From positions 1 to 64,000 of the forward strand of contig JAEYOX010000063.1 in assembly GCA_023411265.1 (NCBI GenBank): a stretch of DNA of 64,000 nt, read 5' to 3'. Shown one piece after another: positions 26,219 through 35,055 of the stretch. A model generated the notes under the pieces. It searched no databases, was not told where the DNA came from, and saw only the letters and a list, made by a program, of their open reading frames with translations. A program made the translations under genes and the position numbers. Position 1 is the first letter of the stretch, and each line of letters opens with the position of its first letter. Origin of the DNA: Bacteroidota bacterium. Its GTDB lineage: Bacteria > Bacteroidota > Bacteroidia > Flavobacteriales > Weeksellaceae.

Positions 26219-27532
26219 ATGAATATCACCATCGTAGGAACAGGATATGTAGGTCTGGTAACAGGAACTACCTTAGCAGAATTGGGAAATTCGGTGTATT
26301 GCGTGGATGTAGATGCATCCAAAATCGAAAAAATGAAAAACGGCGTTGTTCCTATTTACGAACCCGGCCTTGAAGAAATGTTTCTGAGAAATATTCAGGC
26401 AGACAGGCTTCATTTCACGACCCAACTTTCCGAAGCCCTCAATAAAAGTGAGGTTATTTACCTTGCTCTTCCCACACCTCCAGGCGAAGATGGCTCTGCA
26501 GATCTTTCCTATGTATTGAGTGTAGCTGAACAAATTGGTTCCCTGATGTCAAGTTACAAAGTGATTGTTAATAAATCTACGGTTCCCGTAGGTACAGCGG
26601 ATAAGGTTCGGGAAGTGATTTTTTCCAAAACAGATTTACCTTTTGATGTCGTTTCAAACCCTGAATTTCTGCGGGAAGGTTTTGCCGTGGAAGATGCTAT
26701 GAATCCTGCCCGCGTTATTGTGGGAAGCACTTCCGAAAGAGCAAAGGATATCATGTCCAAAATTTATCAACCGTTTACAAATACGGGGATTCCCATTATT
26801 TACATGGATGAAAAATCATCTGAACTTACAAAATATGCTGCCAATTCTTTTCTTGCCGTGAAAATTACCTTCATGAATGAAATTGCTAATTATTGTGAAA
26901 AAGTAGGTGCCGATGTAGATCAGGTTCGTTTGGGCATGGGAAGTGACGACAGAATCGGGCACAGGTTTTTATTTCCGGGAATAGGATACGGAGGAAGTTG
27001 TTTTCCCAAAGATGTGAAAGCACTTATAAAATCTGGCAAAAAGGAAAATTATGATTTTAAGATTCTGGAAGCAACAGAGAAAGTGAATCAGAAACAGAAA
27101 GTTATTCTGGCTGAAGAAATTGAAAATTATTTTGAAGGTCAACTTGAGGGTCTTACCATCGCAGTTTGGGGATTAGCTTTTAAAGCGAATACTGATGATA
27201 TTCGGGAAGCTTCTTCTTTGGACAATATTCGTATTTTTCTGGAAAAAGGAGCAAAAGTAATTGCCTATGACACCGTTGCGGAAGAAAATGTACAAAAAAT
27301 TTTGGGCGATCAAATTGAATACGCGAAGGATATGTATACTGCATTGGAAGATGCCGACTGTTTGCTGATTGCCACAGAATGGCCGGAATTTAAAAATCCG
27401 AATTTCAACCTGATGGCAGAAAAGTTAAAAAACAAAGTTATATTTGACGGCAGAAATATGTTCCCATTAGAACTTGCTGAACAAAACGGATTCTATTATA
27501 AATCTATCGGAAGAAAAACTATAACACCTTGA
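26219..27532 (+). CDS. ugd: UDP-glucose 6-dehydrogenase
   Basis: 437 residues. N-terminal Rossmann GTGYVGLVTG, the VNKSTVPVGT segment, catalytic cysteine in GIGYGGSCFPKDV (about residue 261), and the C-terminal UDP-binding domain (GLAFKANTDDIREASS). It oxidises UDP-glucose (or a related UDP-sugar) to the uronate with NAD, supplying precursors for surface polysaccharide. First gene of a tight sugar-nucleotide operon; rfbB starts 2 nt after its stop. Confidence 0.94.
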   Translation: MNITIVGTGYVGLVTGTTLAELGNSVYCVDVDASKIEKMKNGVVPIYEPGLEEMFLRNIQADRLHFTTQLSEALNKSEVIYLALPTPPGEDGSADLSYVLSVAEQIGSLMSSYKVIVNKSTVPVGTADKVREVIFSKTDLPFDVVSNPEFLREGFAVEDAMNPARVIVGSTSERAKDIMSKIYQPFTNTGIPIIYMDEKSSELTKYAANSFLAVKITFMNEIANYCEKVGADVDQVRLGMGSDDRIGHRFLFPGIGYGGSCFPKDVKALIKSGKKENYDFKILEATEKVNQKQKVILAEEIENYFEGQLEGLTIAVWGLAFKANTDDIREASSLDNIRIFLEKGAKVIAYDTVAEENVQKILGDQIEYAKDMYTALEDADCLLIATEWPEFKNPNFNLMAEKLKNKVIFDGRNMFPLELAEQNGFYYKSIGRKTITP

Positions 27533-27534
27533 TT

Positions 27535-28614
27535 ATGAAAAACATCATCATCACCGGCGGTGCCGGATTTATTGGCTCGCACGTGGTGAGGGAATTTGTA
27601 AAAAACCTCCCCCAAACCAATATTATCAATTTGGATGCACTTACCTACGCAGGAAATCTGGAAAACCTGAAAGATATCGAAAACGAGCCCAATTATTTTT
27701 TCGAAAAAGCCGATATTACCAAACCGGAAGAATTAGAAGCCATTTTTGAAAAATATCAACCAGACGCCATTGTTCATCTGGCTGCAGAATCACACGTGGA
27801 CAGAAGCATTACTGATCCGAACGCATTCATCAACACAAATGTAAACGGAACTGCAAATCTTCTGAATCTCTGCAGAGACTTCTGGACGTTGAATCCTGAG
27901 CATCAACACGGGAATTTCCCGAATGAAAAACGCACAAATCTTTTTTATCATGTTTCCACGGATGAAGTGTACGGAGCGTTGGGCGAAACCGGATTCTTTA
28001 CAGAGGAAACTCCGTACGATCCGAAATCACCGTATTCCGCCAGCAAAGCTGCTTCCGATCATTTGGTAAGAGCCTACGGAAATACATACGGAATGCCTTT
28101 CATCATTTCCAATTGTTCCAATAATTACGGCCCCAACCATTTTCCGGAAAAACTGATTCCGCTTTGTATTCATAATATTCTGAACGAAAAACCACTTCCC
28201 ATTTACGGCGACGGAAAATATACCCGCGACTGGCTGTATGTCATTGACCACGCCAAAGCAATTTTCCAGATCTTCCATGAAGCGAAGACCGGCGAAACCT
28301 ACAACATAGGAGGCTGGAATGAATGGCAGAATATCAACCTGGTGAAAGAACTCATTAAGCAGGTAGATGAAAAAACAGGAAAACCGGCAGGTTATTCTGA
28401 GAAACTTATCACCTTCGTGAAGGATCGTCCGGGCCACGACAAGCGCTACGCTATCGATGCCAGCAAATTAGCAGACGATTTAGGCTGGAAACCTTCTGTA
28501 ACATTTGAAGAAGGTCTTTCCAAAACCATTGATTGGTTTCTGGAAAACAAAGATTGGCTGGATAATGTGACGTCTGGAGCATATTTAGATTATTATCAAC
28601 AGCAATATTCTTAA
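27535..28614 (+). CDS. rfbB: dTDP-glucose 4,6-dehydratase
   Basis: 359 residues. Short-chain dehydrogenase fold with GGAGFIGSHVV, the STDEVYG catalytic segment, and YSASKAASD (Tyr/Lys pair). It makes dTDP-4-keto-6-deoxyglucose, a precursor of rhamnose and other deoxysugars. ATG 27535 is used; a TTG two codons upstream overlaps ugd. RmlC and RmlD homologues are not adjacent. The small exported protein begins 2 nt downstream. Confidence 0.95.
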   Translation: MKNIIITGGAGFIGSHVVREFVKNLPQTNIINLDALTYAGNLENLKDIENEPNYFFEKADITKPEELEAIFEKYQPDAIVHLAAESHVDRSITDPNAFINTNVNGTANLLNLCRDFWTLNPEHQHGNFPNEKRTNLFYHVSTDEVYGALGETGFFTEETPYDPKSPYSASKAASDHLVRAYGNTYGMPFIISNCSNNYGPNHFPEKLIPLCIHNILNEKPLPIYGDGKYTRDWLYVIDHAKAIFQIFHEAKTGETYNIGGWNEWQNINLVKELIKQVDEKTGKPAGYSEKLITFVKDRPGHDKRYAIDASKLADDLGWKPSVTFEEGLSKTIDWFLENKDWLDNVTSGAYLDYYQQQYS

Positions 28615-28616
28615 GA

Positions 28617-29075
28617 ATGAAAAAAATTGTTCTGTTACTTTTACTTTTTTTCTTTGTTAAACTTTCTGCCCAACAATCACCTTCTGCTCCTGCAATGCCT
28701 AAAGCAAATCAGGAGAAATTGATTGATGAGTTTATTATTGTGAGTAACTATAAAGAAGCAGTAAAAAATTATTCAAGAGTTTATCTTTGGAGTCAACAAT
28801 ATAAGAACGGAAAAAGGAATTATGGAAACGAAGAGATTGACGAGATATTGAACAATTTTGATTTCGAAAGATTCAAGAAAACTTCACTCTACAACAGTTT
28901 TTCGCTTATTTCCAAAAACAAATTAAAGTCCTTAATTGAATTCTATAAAATCAACGAAGGAAAGATTGATGACAAAAATAATATCTTAATGATCAGTGCT
29001 TCTATTTCTAGTAATCTTCAAAATGAGTTAAATAAAGAAATGGAAAAGTTATTAACAGAAAAAATATCTAAATGA
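28617..29075 (+). CDS. Small exported protein inside the rfb operon, unknown function
   Basis: 152 residues: signal peptide (1-18, ending LSAQ), then a mostly helical, lysine-rich chain with no transmembrane segment. The stretch [20 protein letters not shown] resembles the pattern of DUF2059-like proteins, which is weak evidence. It is wedged between rfbB (2 nt gap) and rfbA (ATGA overlap), so it is translated with them. Its AT content is clearly higher than that of rfbB and rfbA, hinting at a separate origin. Likely periplasmic. Confidence 0.7.
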   Translation: MKKIVLLLLLFFFVKLSAQQSPSAPAMPKANQEKLIDEFIIVSNYKEAVKNYSRVYLWSQQYKNGKRNYGNEEIDEILNNFDFERFKKTSLYNSFSLISKNKLKSLIEFYKINEGKIDDKNNILMISASISSNLQNELNKEMEKLLTEKISK

Positions 29076-29938
29076 AGGGAATCATCCTCGCCGGAGGCTC
29101 AGGCACCAGACTTTATCCTCTCACTATCGCAGTCAGCAAGCAGCTGATGCCAGTGTACGACAAACCGATGATTTATTATCCGCTTTCCGTGCTGTTGCTT
29201 GCGGGAATTCGCGAAATTTTGATCATCACAACACCACACGATCAGGAGGCTTTTAAAAAATTACTCGGTGATGGTTCTCAGATCGGCTGCCGCATCGAAT
29301 ACAAAACCCAACCTTCACCGGACGGCCTTGCACAGGCTTTTATTTTAGGCGAAGAATTTATAGGTGACGATTCAGTAGCATTGGTTTTAGGTGATAATAT
29401 TTTTTACGGATCCGGTTTGCCAAAACTATTAGAAAGTAAAACCAACGTTCAGGGAGGTTGTGTATTTGCTTATCAGGTCTCAGATCCGGAACGGTATGGT
29501 GTAGTGGAATTTGATGAGAAATTCAAAGCCATTTCTATTGAAGAAAAGCCATCAGAACCAAAATCCAATTATGCGGTTCCTGGGTTATATTTCTATGATA
29601 ATTCCGTAGTAGAGTATGCCAAAAATTTAAAACCATCTCCTCGTGGCGAACTGGAAATTACTGATATCAATAAAATTTATTTGGATAAAGGAAATCTGGA
29701 AGTGGGCGTTATGTCCCGTGGAACGGCCTGGCTAGACACCGGAACTTTCGATTCGCTGCATGAAGCTTCCGAATTTGTAAAAGTTCTGGAAAAAAGACAA
29801 GGTTTTAAAATTTCCTGCATCGAAGAAATCGCCTTGAAGAAGGGGTTTATTACCAATGAAGAACTTTTACTGGCTGCAGATAAATACGGAAAAAGCGGAT
29901 ACGGTGAATATCTCCGAAAACTTATTGATTTAAAATAA
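29072..29938 (+). CDS. rfbA: Glucose-1-phosphate thymidylyltransferase
   Basis: 288 residues. It starts [18 protein letters not shown] (the nucleotide-binding signature) and has the conserved [20 protein letters not shown] and [15 protein letters not shown] segments. It activates glucose-1-phosphate with dTTP, the step before rfbB. The ATG overlaps the preceding stop by 4 nt. A carbonic anhydrase gene follows after 6 nt. Confidence 0.96.
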   Translation: MKGIILAGGSGTRLYPLTIAVSKQLMPVYDKPMIYYPLSVLLLAGIREILIITTPHDQEAFKKLLGDGSQIGCRIEYKTQPSPDGLAQAFILGEEFIGDDSVALVLGDNIFYGSGLPKLLESKTNVQGGCVFAYQVSDPERYGVVEFDEKFKAISIEEKPSEPKSNYAVPGLYFYDNSVVEYAKNLKPSPRGELEITDINKIYLDKGNLEVGVMSRGTAWLDTGTFDSLHEASEFVKVLEKRQGFKISCIEEIALKKGFITNEELLLAADKYGKSGYGEYLRKLIDLK

Positions 29939-29944
29939 CTGCTA

Positions 29945-30625
29945 ATGAGCAAATCTTACGAAACTATTTTTGAAAATAACAAAAAATGGATTCAGGAAAA
30001 ACTGGGGCAGGACGCAGATTTTTTTAAGAAACTTGCGGACGGACAGCATCCCGATTATCTCTACATTGGCTGTTCCGACAGCCGCGCGACGGCAGAAGAA
30101 CTGATGGGAATGAAACCCGGAGAGGTTTTTGTTCATCGGAATATCGCCAACGTGGTGAACACCTTGGATATGAGTTCCACTGCGGTAATACAGTACGCCG
30201 TGGAACATCTGAAAGTAAAACATATTATCATTTGCGGGCATTATGGTTGTGGCGGCGTAAAAGCAGCCATGACACCTGCAGACTTGGGATTATTAAATCC
30301 GTGGCTGAGAACTATTCGGGACGTGTACAGAACGCACCAGACTGAACTTGACGCTATTTCCTGCGATAATATCAGATATCGAAGACTCGTTGAATTAAAC
30401 GTGCAGGAACAATGCATAAACGTTATTAAAATGGCTTGTGTGCAACAACGCTATATTCTGGATGACTATCCTATCGTTCACGGTTGGGTGTTTGATATTG
30501 CTACAGGTAAATTGATAGATCTCAATATTGATTTTGATGAAATTTTGAAAGACATTCAAAAAGTCTATGATTTAACCAACTCCCATTGGTTGATGAGCAA
30601 AAAAAATAATAAAAACCTTCTGTGA
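29945..30625 (+). CDS. Beta-class carbonic anhydrase
   Basis: 226 residues. Zinc ligands are in CSDSRATAEE (Cys, with the Asp-Arg dyad) and HYGCGG (His and Cys). The VHRNIANVV segment is also conserved. It interconverts CO2 and bicarbonate in the cytoplasm. Position 6 nt after rfbA suggests read-through, but it also opens the run CA / small peptide / SulP / second CA. No signal peptide. Confidence 0.95.
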   Translation: MSKSYETIFENNKKWIQEKLGQDADFFKKLADGQHPDYLYIGCSDSRATAEELMGMKPGEVFVHRNIANVVNTLDMSSTAVIQYAVEHLKVKHIIICGHYGCGGVKAAMTPADLGLLNPWLRTIRDVYRTHQTELDAISCDNIRYRRLVELNVQEQCINVIKMACVQQRYILDDYPIVHGWVFDIATGKLIDLNIDFDEILKDIQKVYDLTNSHWLMSKKNNKNLL

Positions 30626-30703
30626 TTATAGATTTGAATTATTAATTTTTATTAATATTTAGATAAAATCTATAGAATACTAGTTTTTTTGGCTGCTAAT
30701 TTT

Positions 30704-30711
30704 TATATTTG
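30704..30711 (+). promoter_or_regulatory. -7 box before the small exported peptide
   Basis: TATATTTG, ending 7 nt before ATG 30719, so the leader would be only a few nucleotides. The nearest TTG is only 12 nt upstream. Confidence 0.4.
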
Positions 30712-30718
30712 CAGCGAA

Positions 30719-31015
30719 ATGAAACGATTTTTGAACATAGTGGTTTTGGCAGGATTTGTCAACTTCATGGTTCTTCCGACAATTGCTGGCTTCTTGGATG
30801 TAGACATTCCCCAGACGGCCATCGTAATGTCCGAAGAAGAGAACCATTCTTCCTCGACTTCATTCTTCGAAAAAACAATTCCAAATCAGCTGAATGTTAA
30901 TGATTTTTTGAAATTTTTTACAGCAACTGTATTCAGAAAGTTGCATTTTATAACAGATGAAAATTTTCATCTATCTCCTTACCTTTCTATCTTTTCTCCG
31001 CCTCCTGAAGTTTAA
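30719..31015 (+). CDS. Small exported or membrane peptide next to SulP, unknown function
   Basis: 98 residues from ATG 30719. A hydrophobic N-terminal segment (about residues 4-25) works as a signal or anchor. A Ser/His/Glu-rich middle follows, and the chain ends in the distinctive SPYLSIFSPPPEV. No domain recognised. It lies between a carbonic anhydrase and the SulP transporter and has its own promoter box. A bicarbonate- or metal-related helper role is only a guess from position. Confidence 0.6.
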   Translation: MKRFLNIVVLAGFVNFMVLPTIAGFLDVDIPQTAIVMSEEENHSSSTSFFEKTIPNQLNVNDFLKFFTATVFRKLHFITDENFHLSPYLSIFSPPPEV

Positions 31016-31159
31016 TTTGATGATTATCATTCAACACTTTTAAAATACTAAAAGCTTGTTATTTGTGGTCTAATTCAAATTTTCACTTGTCGCCCATTGT
31101 TTTGCAATTGTCGGAAATAGCGGCAATGTACTATGGTGCGTACATTAAACTTCAAAAAA

Positions 31160-32767
31160 ATGAAAAAAGCAAAAAATATATTTGGCGGGCTGAAAGACAA
31201 CCTGCCTTCCGGAATCGTGGTATTTCTGGTAGCATTACCCTTATGTTTGGGAATTGCTCTGGCATCAGGCGCTCCTCCTCTTTCCGGGGTAATAGCCGGG
31301 ATCATCGGGGGAGTAGTTATCGGATTTTTTTCAAATTCCAATATCTCCGTTTCAGGGCCAGCAGCGGGACTGGCAGCTATTGTTCTCGCAGCCATTACTG
31401 AACTTCAAACTTTCCAATTATTTCTATGTGCAGGCCTTATTGCAGGAATCATTCAACTCATACTAGGATTTATGAAAGCCGGTAGTATTTCAAATTATTT
31501 CCCAAATAGTGTTATTGAGGGAATGCTTGCCGGGATTGGAATTATCATTATTCTAAAACAGATTCCTCATGCATTAGGTTATGACGCCAGGCTTTTCAGC
31601 AACGAAGTTGTATTTGAAAATGGCTACAGCTGGGCCAGTATTTCGAGCTATCTATCTACCTTATTTTCATCCTTGCATTCGGGCGCTATCATCGTGACAC
31701 TTATTTCTCTTTCCATTTTAATTTTATGGGACAGGATTCCCTCTTTAAAGAAATTTAAACTCATGCCGGGTGCTTTAGTTGCAGTAGCTGTAGGAATCCT
31801 GATTAATGAACTTTTTAAACTGAGTGGAAGTTCACTGGCCATTAGTTCAAAAAATTTGGTTACTTTACCCGTGCCGGAAAGTGCTGCAGATCTGGCAGCA
31901 TTAATAACCATGCCTGATTTTTCAGGATTCTTAAATCCTCAGGTTTGGATTATCGGAGCTACCATCGCAATCGTCGCTTCTATTGAAACGTTGCTTTGTA
32001 TAGAAGCATCTGACCGGCTGGATAGCCAGAGAAGAATAACTGATACCAATCAGGAACTCCGGGCTCAGGGAGTAGGAAATATCTTAAGTTCACTGATTGG
32101 CGGGCTTCCTATCACTTCCGTGGTGGTACGCAGTTCCGCGAATGCCAATGCAGGTGCTACTTCAAAATTGTCTACAATTATACACGGGGTTTTATTGTTA
32201 ATTTCAGTACTCACTATTCCGGTTTTACTCAATAAAATCCCCTTGGCTACGCTGGCAGCGGTATTGCTTTTGGTAGGATACAAATTGGCAAGCCCCGAAA
32301 AAATACGTCATTTTCTGAAAAAAGGCAAATTCCAGTACTTGCCTTTTCTAGCCACCATTATTGCTGTAGTGTTTACAGATTTGCTCACAGGAGTAGGAAT
32401 AGGGTTGGCTATTGCTGTCATTTTCATTTTACAGGGTAATATGAAAAGAGCCTATTATTTCAGTAGAGAGGAACTGGAAGAAGCAGATGAAATAACCCTG
32501 AAGCTGGCAGAAGAAGTTTCTTTTCTGAACAAAGCTGCCATTAAAAAAACACTGAAAAATATTCAGCCTTATTCAAAAATTACTATCGATGCTAAAGGTA
32601 CTTCCTATATTACTTCGGATGTTTTAGAACTGATTCAGGATTTTGCCAACATTCGAGCTAAGGAGGAAAATATTCAGGTACAACTAATTGGTTTTCGCAC
32701 AGATTATCTTGATTACGAATCAAATCAACACTCTCATATTACCATCAATCACAGAAGGGCCATGTAA
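31160..32767 (+). CDS. SulP-family inorganic anion transporter
   Basis: 535 residues from ATG 31160 (an ATG at 31133 adds nine residues without support). About eleven hydrophobic segments with the SulP core (PSGIVVFLVALPLCLGIALASG, SGPAAGLAAIVLAAI, EASDRLDSQRRITDTNQELRAQG). The C-terminus is a short STAS-like region (KITIDAKGTSYITSDVLELIQDF). SulP proteins carry sulfate, bicarbonate or other anions. A carbonic anhydrase 41 nt downstream and another upstream favour bicarbonate, by context. Confidence 0.9.
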   Translation: MKKAKNIFGGLKDNLPSGIVVFLVALPLCLGIALASGAPPLSGVIAGIIGGVVIGFFSNSNISVSGPAAGLAAIVLAAITELQTFQLFLCAGLIAGIIQLILGFMKAGSISNYFPNSVIEGMLAGIGIIIILKQIPHALGYDARLFSNEVVFENGYSWASISSYLSTLFSSLHSGAIIVTLISLSILILWDRIPSLKKFKLMPGALVAVAVGILINELFKLSGSSLAISSKNLVTLPVPESAADLAALITMPDFSGFLNPQVWIIGATIAIVASIETLLCIEASDRLDSQRRITDTNQELRAQGVGNILSSLIGGLPITSVVVRSSANANAGATSKLSTIIHGVLLLISVLTIPVLLNKIPLATLAAVLLLVGYKLASPEKIRHFLKKGKFQYLPFLATIIAVVFTDLLTGVGIGLAIAVIFILQGNMKRAYYFSREELEEADEITLKLAEEVSFLNKAAIKKTLKNIQPYSKITIDAKGTSYITSDVLELIQDFANIRAKEENIQVQLIGFRTDYLDYESNQHSHITINHRRAM

Positions 32768-32808
32768 AAACAAATTTAACATTCAACTAATATAAAAATA
32801 TAAATCAA

Positions 32809-33444
32809 ATGAAAGCACATACATCAGAAACTCAGGCAACAATAACCCCCGAAAAGGCCTTGGAATTTTTGAAAGAAGGAAATGAAAGATTCGTGAAAAA
32901 TCTGAAAATAAACAGAAATCTTCTAGAACAAGTAAATGATACGCGTGAAGGACAATGGCCTTTTGCAGTGATACTGAGCTGTATAGACAGCAGAACTTCT
33001 GCAGAATTGATTTTCGACCAAGGTCTCGGCGATATTTTCAGCATCCGAATTGCGGGGAATTTTGTGAATCAGGATATTCTTGGTTCCATGGAGTTTGGCT
33101 GTAAAATCGCAGGATCCAAACTTGTAGTAGTTTTGGGACACAGTAAATGCGGAGCATTAAAGGGCGGATTAGATGCTGCGGCAGTACAAGGCCTTGGAAT
33201 GGACAACCTGAACCAACTTATTTATCATTTTGACTCCTGTATTCAGGAAGTGATACACGAAGGAGAGGAAAGATCTTCCAAGAACGAAAATCTGCTGGAA
33301 CGTCTCAATATTTGTAATATTAAGAGAACCATCGATGATATCAGAAACCAAAGCCACACCTTAAAAATGATGGAAGAAAACGGCGAAATAAAAATCGTAG
33401 GCGCAAATTATTGCGTGGAAAGCGGCACTGTAAGCTGGATCTGA
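32809..33444 (+). CDS. Beta-class carbonic anhydrase, second copy
   Basis: 211 residues. Zinc ligands in CIDSRTSAEL and GHSKCGAL; SIRIAGNFVNQDILGSMEF is the conserved core. It is only distantly similar to the enzyme at 29945, so not a recent duplicate. It follows SulP closely and is probably co-transcribed, forming a transporter-anhydrase pair that would trap bicarbonate or buffer pH. A hairpin follows the stop. Confidence 0.94.
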   Translation: MKAHTSETQATITPEKALEFLKEGNERFVKNLKINRNLLEQVNDTREGQWPFAVILSCIDSRTSAELIFDQGLGDIFSIRIAGNFVNQDILGSMEFGCKIAGSKLVVVLGHSKCGALKGGLDAAAVQGLGMDNLNQLIYHFDSCIQEVIHEGEERSSKNENLLERLNICNIKRTIDDIRNQSHTLKMMEENGEIKIVGANYCVESGTVSWI

Positions 33445-33464
33445 CGATTGATTTATTATTTTGG

Positions 33465-33491
33465 AAAGCTGCTGCAATGGCAGCTTTTCTA
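33465..33491 (+). terminator. Terminator between the second carbonic anhydrase and pth
   Basis: AAAGCTGC (33465-33472) and GCAGCTTT (33480-33487) form an 8-bp stem with a 7-nt loop and a short T-rich tail. It lies in the convergent gap and may serve both sides. Confidence 0.6.
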
Positions 33492-33500
33492 TTTTAAACT

Positions 33501-34064
33501 CTATTTTCCGTTAAATGCAGACATGGTATTCTGGATGCCTGCAAATACAAAAGATAAAACCGCTTTGGAAAATATGTCAATACGTTCAGGAAGTTTTTCT
33601 TCTTCGGTAGCATTCCAGTTTCCCAATACATAATCTACCTGACGGCCTTCGGTAAAATCAGCAGAAATGCCGAATCTTAATCGCGGATATTGCAGTGTCT
33701 GAAGTTCTTCCTGAATGCTTTTCAGTCCATTATGGCCTGCATCCGAACCCTTGGCTTTCATTCTTAAGGTACCAAAAGGTAAAGCAAGATCATCGGTAAT
33801 CACCAGCAAATTCTCCAGAGCTATATTTTCTTTCTGCATCCAGTATTTGACGGCTTTTCCCGAAAGGTTCATATACGTGTCCGGTTTCAGGATAAAGATT
33901 TTTCGCCCTTTGTATTTTCCTTCTGCCATCCATCCGAAATTGGCTGTATTAAAAGAAGCATCTACTTCTTTTGCTACATTTTCAGCTATTTTAAAACCAA
34001 TATTATGACGTGTTTCAGCATATTCTGCTCCTTTATTTCCCAAACCGACAATCAGATATTTCAT
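33501..34064 (-). CDS. pth: Peptidyl-tRNA hydrolase
   Basis: 187 residues, normal length. Catalytic His in TRHNIGF (about residue 20), substrate residues in KPDTYMNLSGKAV and KAKGSDAGHNGLKSI. It recycles tRNA from prematurely released peptidyl-tRNA. A TATTTTTG box (minus, 34092-34099) gives a 27-nt leader. It is the last of the minus-strand genes below mfd. Confidence 0.97.
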   Translation of the reverse strand: MKYLIVGLGNKGAEYAETRHNIGFKIAENVAKEVDASFNTANFGWMAEGKYKGRKIFILKPDTYMNLSGKAVKYWMQKENIALENLLVITDDLALPFGTLRMKAKGSDAGHNGLKSIQEELQTLQYPRLRFGISADFTEGRQVDYVLGNWNATEEEKLPERIDIFSKAVLSFVFAGIQNTMSAFNGK

Positions 34065-34091
34065 GTAAGGATAATTTCAATTCAATTTGAA

Positions 34092-34099
34092 CAAAAATA
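34092..34099 (-). promoter_or_regulatory. -7 box of pth
   Basis: TATTTTTG on the minus strand, 27 nt before pth; no TTG at the usual spacing. Confidence 0.4.
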
Positions 34100-34100
34100 G

Positions 34101-34129
34101 CAAAATCCCAACATAGCGCCGGGATTTTG
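34101..34129 (-). terminator. Hairpin after lipoprotein 4
   Basis: CAAAATCCC (34101-34109) and GGGATTTTG (34121-34129) form a perfect 9-bp stem with an 11-nt loop just after the lipoprotein stop. The T-tract is only the four T of the stem, so termination may be partial. Confidence 0.5.
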
Positions 34130-34148
34130 ATAGGAAGTTTCTTCATTT

Positions 34149-34985
34149 CTAAAAAGGTATATATTCAAAATGCAAGGTGGTATCTGCCTGGTTGGAAGTT
34201 TCCGGGAAACCTTCAGAATTGTAAGTAATGACTACATTTTCCGTTTGCGAACCTGAGTTCGTTTCTGCAATCATCGTTTTATAATTGCTGATAGAAAGGG
34301 CGGGAATACCTACAAGATTGCCTTCTTGGTGAATATTGGAAAGAATGAGCGGAATGGGAAGCGTTCTAAATGGATTCTGGTGGGTGTCATAATCTGAATA
34401 ATTTGTTGTGGTAACCACCGGGGATCCAGGCACTGAACTGTCATCAAGTGTGAATATCCATTTAGAAATATTAAAATCGGAATAGCTGAGTTCACTTTTC
34501 AAAGTTCTATATGCTGAAGCATTTCCGGGCAGATAAAATGCAGTGGTGATGATCGTCGGTTGATTGCCATTGTAAGCAATTTCAGTATGAAAAGCTTCAA
34601 GAATGATTCCCAACTGGCTGATGGTTCCGGAAATTTCCACGACTTGCGCTCCACTGTATTGAAACTCCGAAGTAATAATAACAGGATCTGTTAAGGTATT
34701 GTCTTTTTTTGTAATTTTCTCAATCCGATTGCCGTCGTATTCAATGGTTTCGACAACTTGATTATTCCCTTTTGTAACAGACATCAGCCTGTTTCCAATG
34801 TAGTTATAATGAATATCGTAAGGTGTGGCGGAAGTTTTCTGAACATTAACTTTGCTCAGCAGTCTGTTATTAACATAATTGGGCAAGAGATCATTTAATC
34901 CGCCTAAATCTCCTGTCGATCTGCTACAGGATACAAACAAAACTAGAGCGAAAAATAGGGATGCGTATTTAAGTTTTATTTTCAT
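34149..34985 (-). CDS. Lipoprotein 4 of the mfd-linked paralogous family
   Basis: 278 residues from ATG 34985. Lipobox FVSC (Cys about residue 20). The body is predicted all-beta with repeated hydrophobic strands resembling RHS/YD-type beta repeats (IHYNYIGNRLMSV, IEYDGNRIEKI, IAYNGNQPTI). It has the family signature near residue 209: DYDTHQNPFRTLP. It is the most diverged of four tandem paralogues (34149-37825). Function unknown; it should be anchored to a membrane and face the periplasm or surface. Confidence 0.7.
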   Translation of the reverse strand: MKIKLKYASLFFALVLFVSCSRSTGDLGGLNDLLPNYVNNRLLSKVNVQKTSATPYDIHYNYIGNRLMSVTKGNNQVVETIEYDGNRIEKITKKDNTLTDPVIITSEFQYSGAQVVEISGTISQLGIILEAFHTEIAYNGNQPTIITTAFYLPGNASAYRTLKSELSYSDFNISKWIFTLDDSSVPGSPVVTTTNYSDYDTHQNPFRTLPIPLILSNIHQEGNLVGIPALSISNYKTMIAETNSGSQTENVVITYNSEGFPETSNQADTTLHFEYIPF

Positions 34986-35055
34986 ATTTAAAATCATTAT
35001 TAAATTAAAAGAGAAACGCTTTCACATTTCTCCTGTTTTTTAAAATTATGTTTCC

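Noticed and set aside
28027..28437. 136-codon minus-strand frame inside rfbB
   Set aside because: Entirely antisense to strongly conserved rfbB coding sequence, no promoter box.
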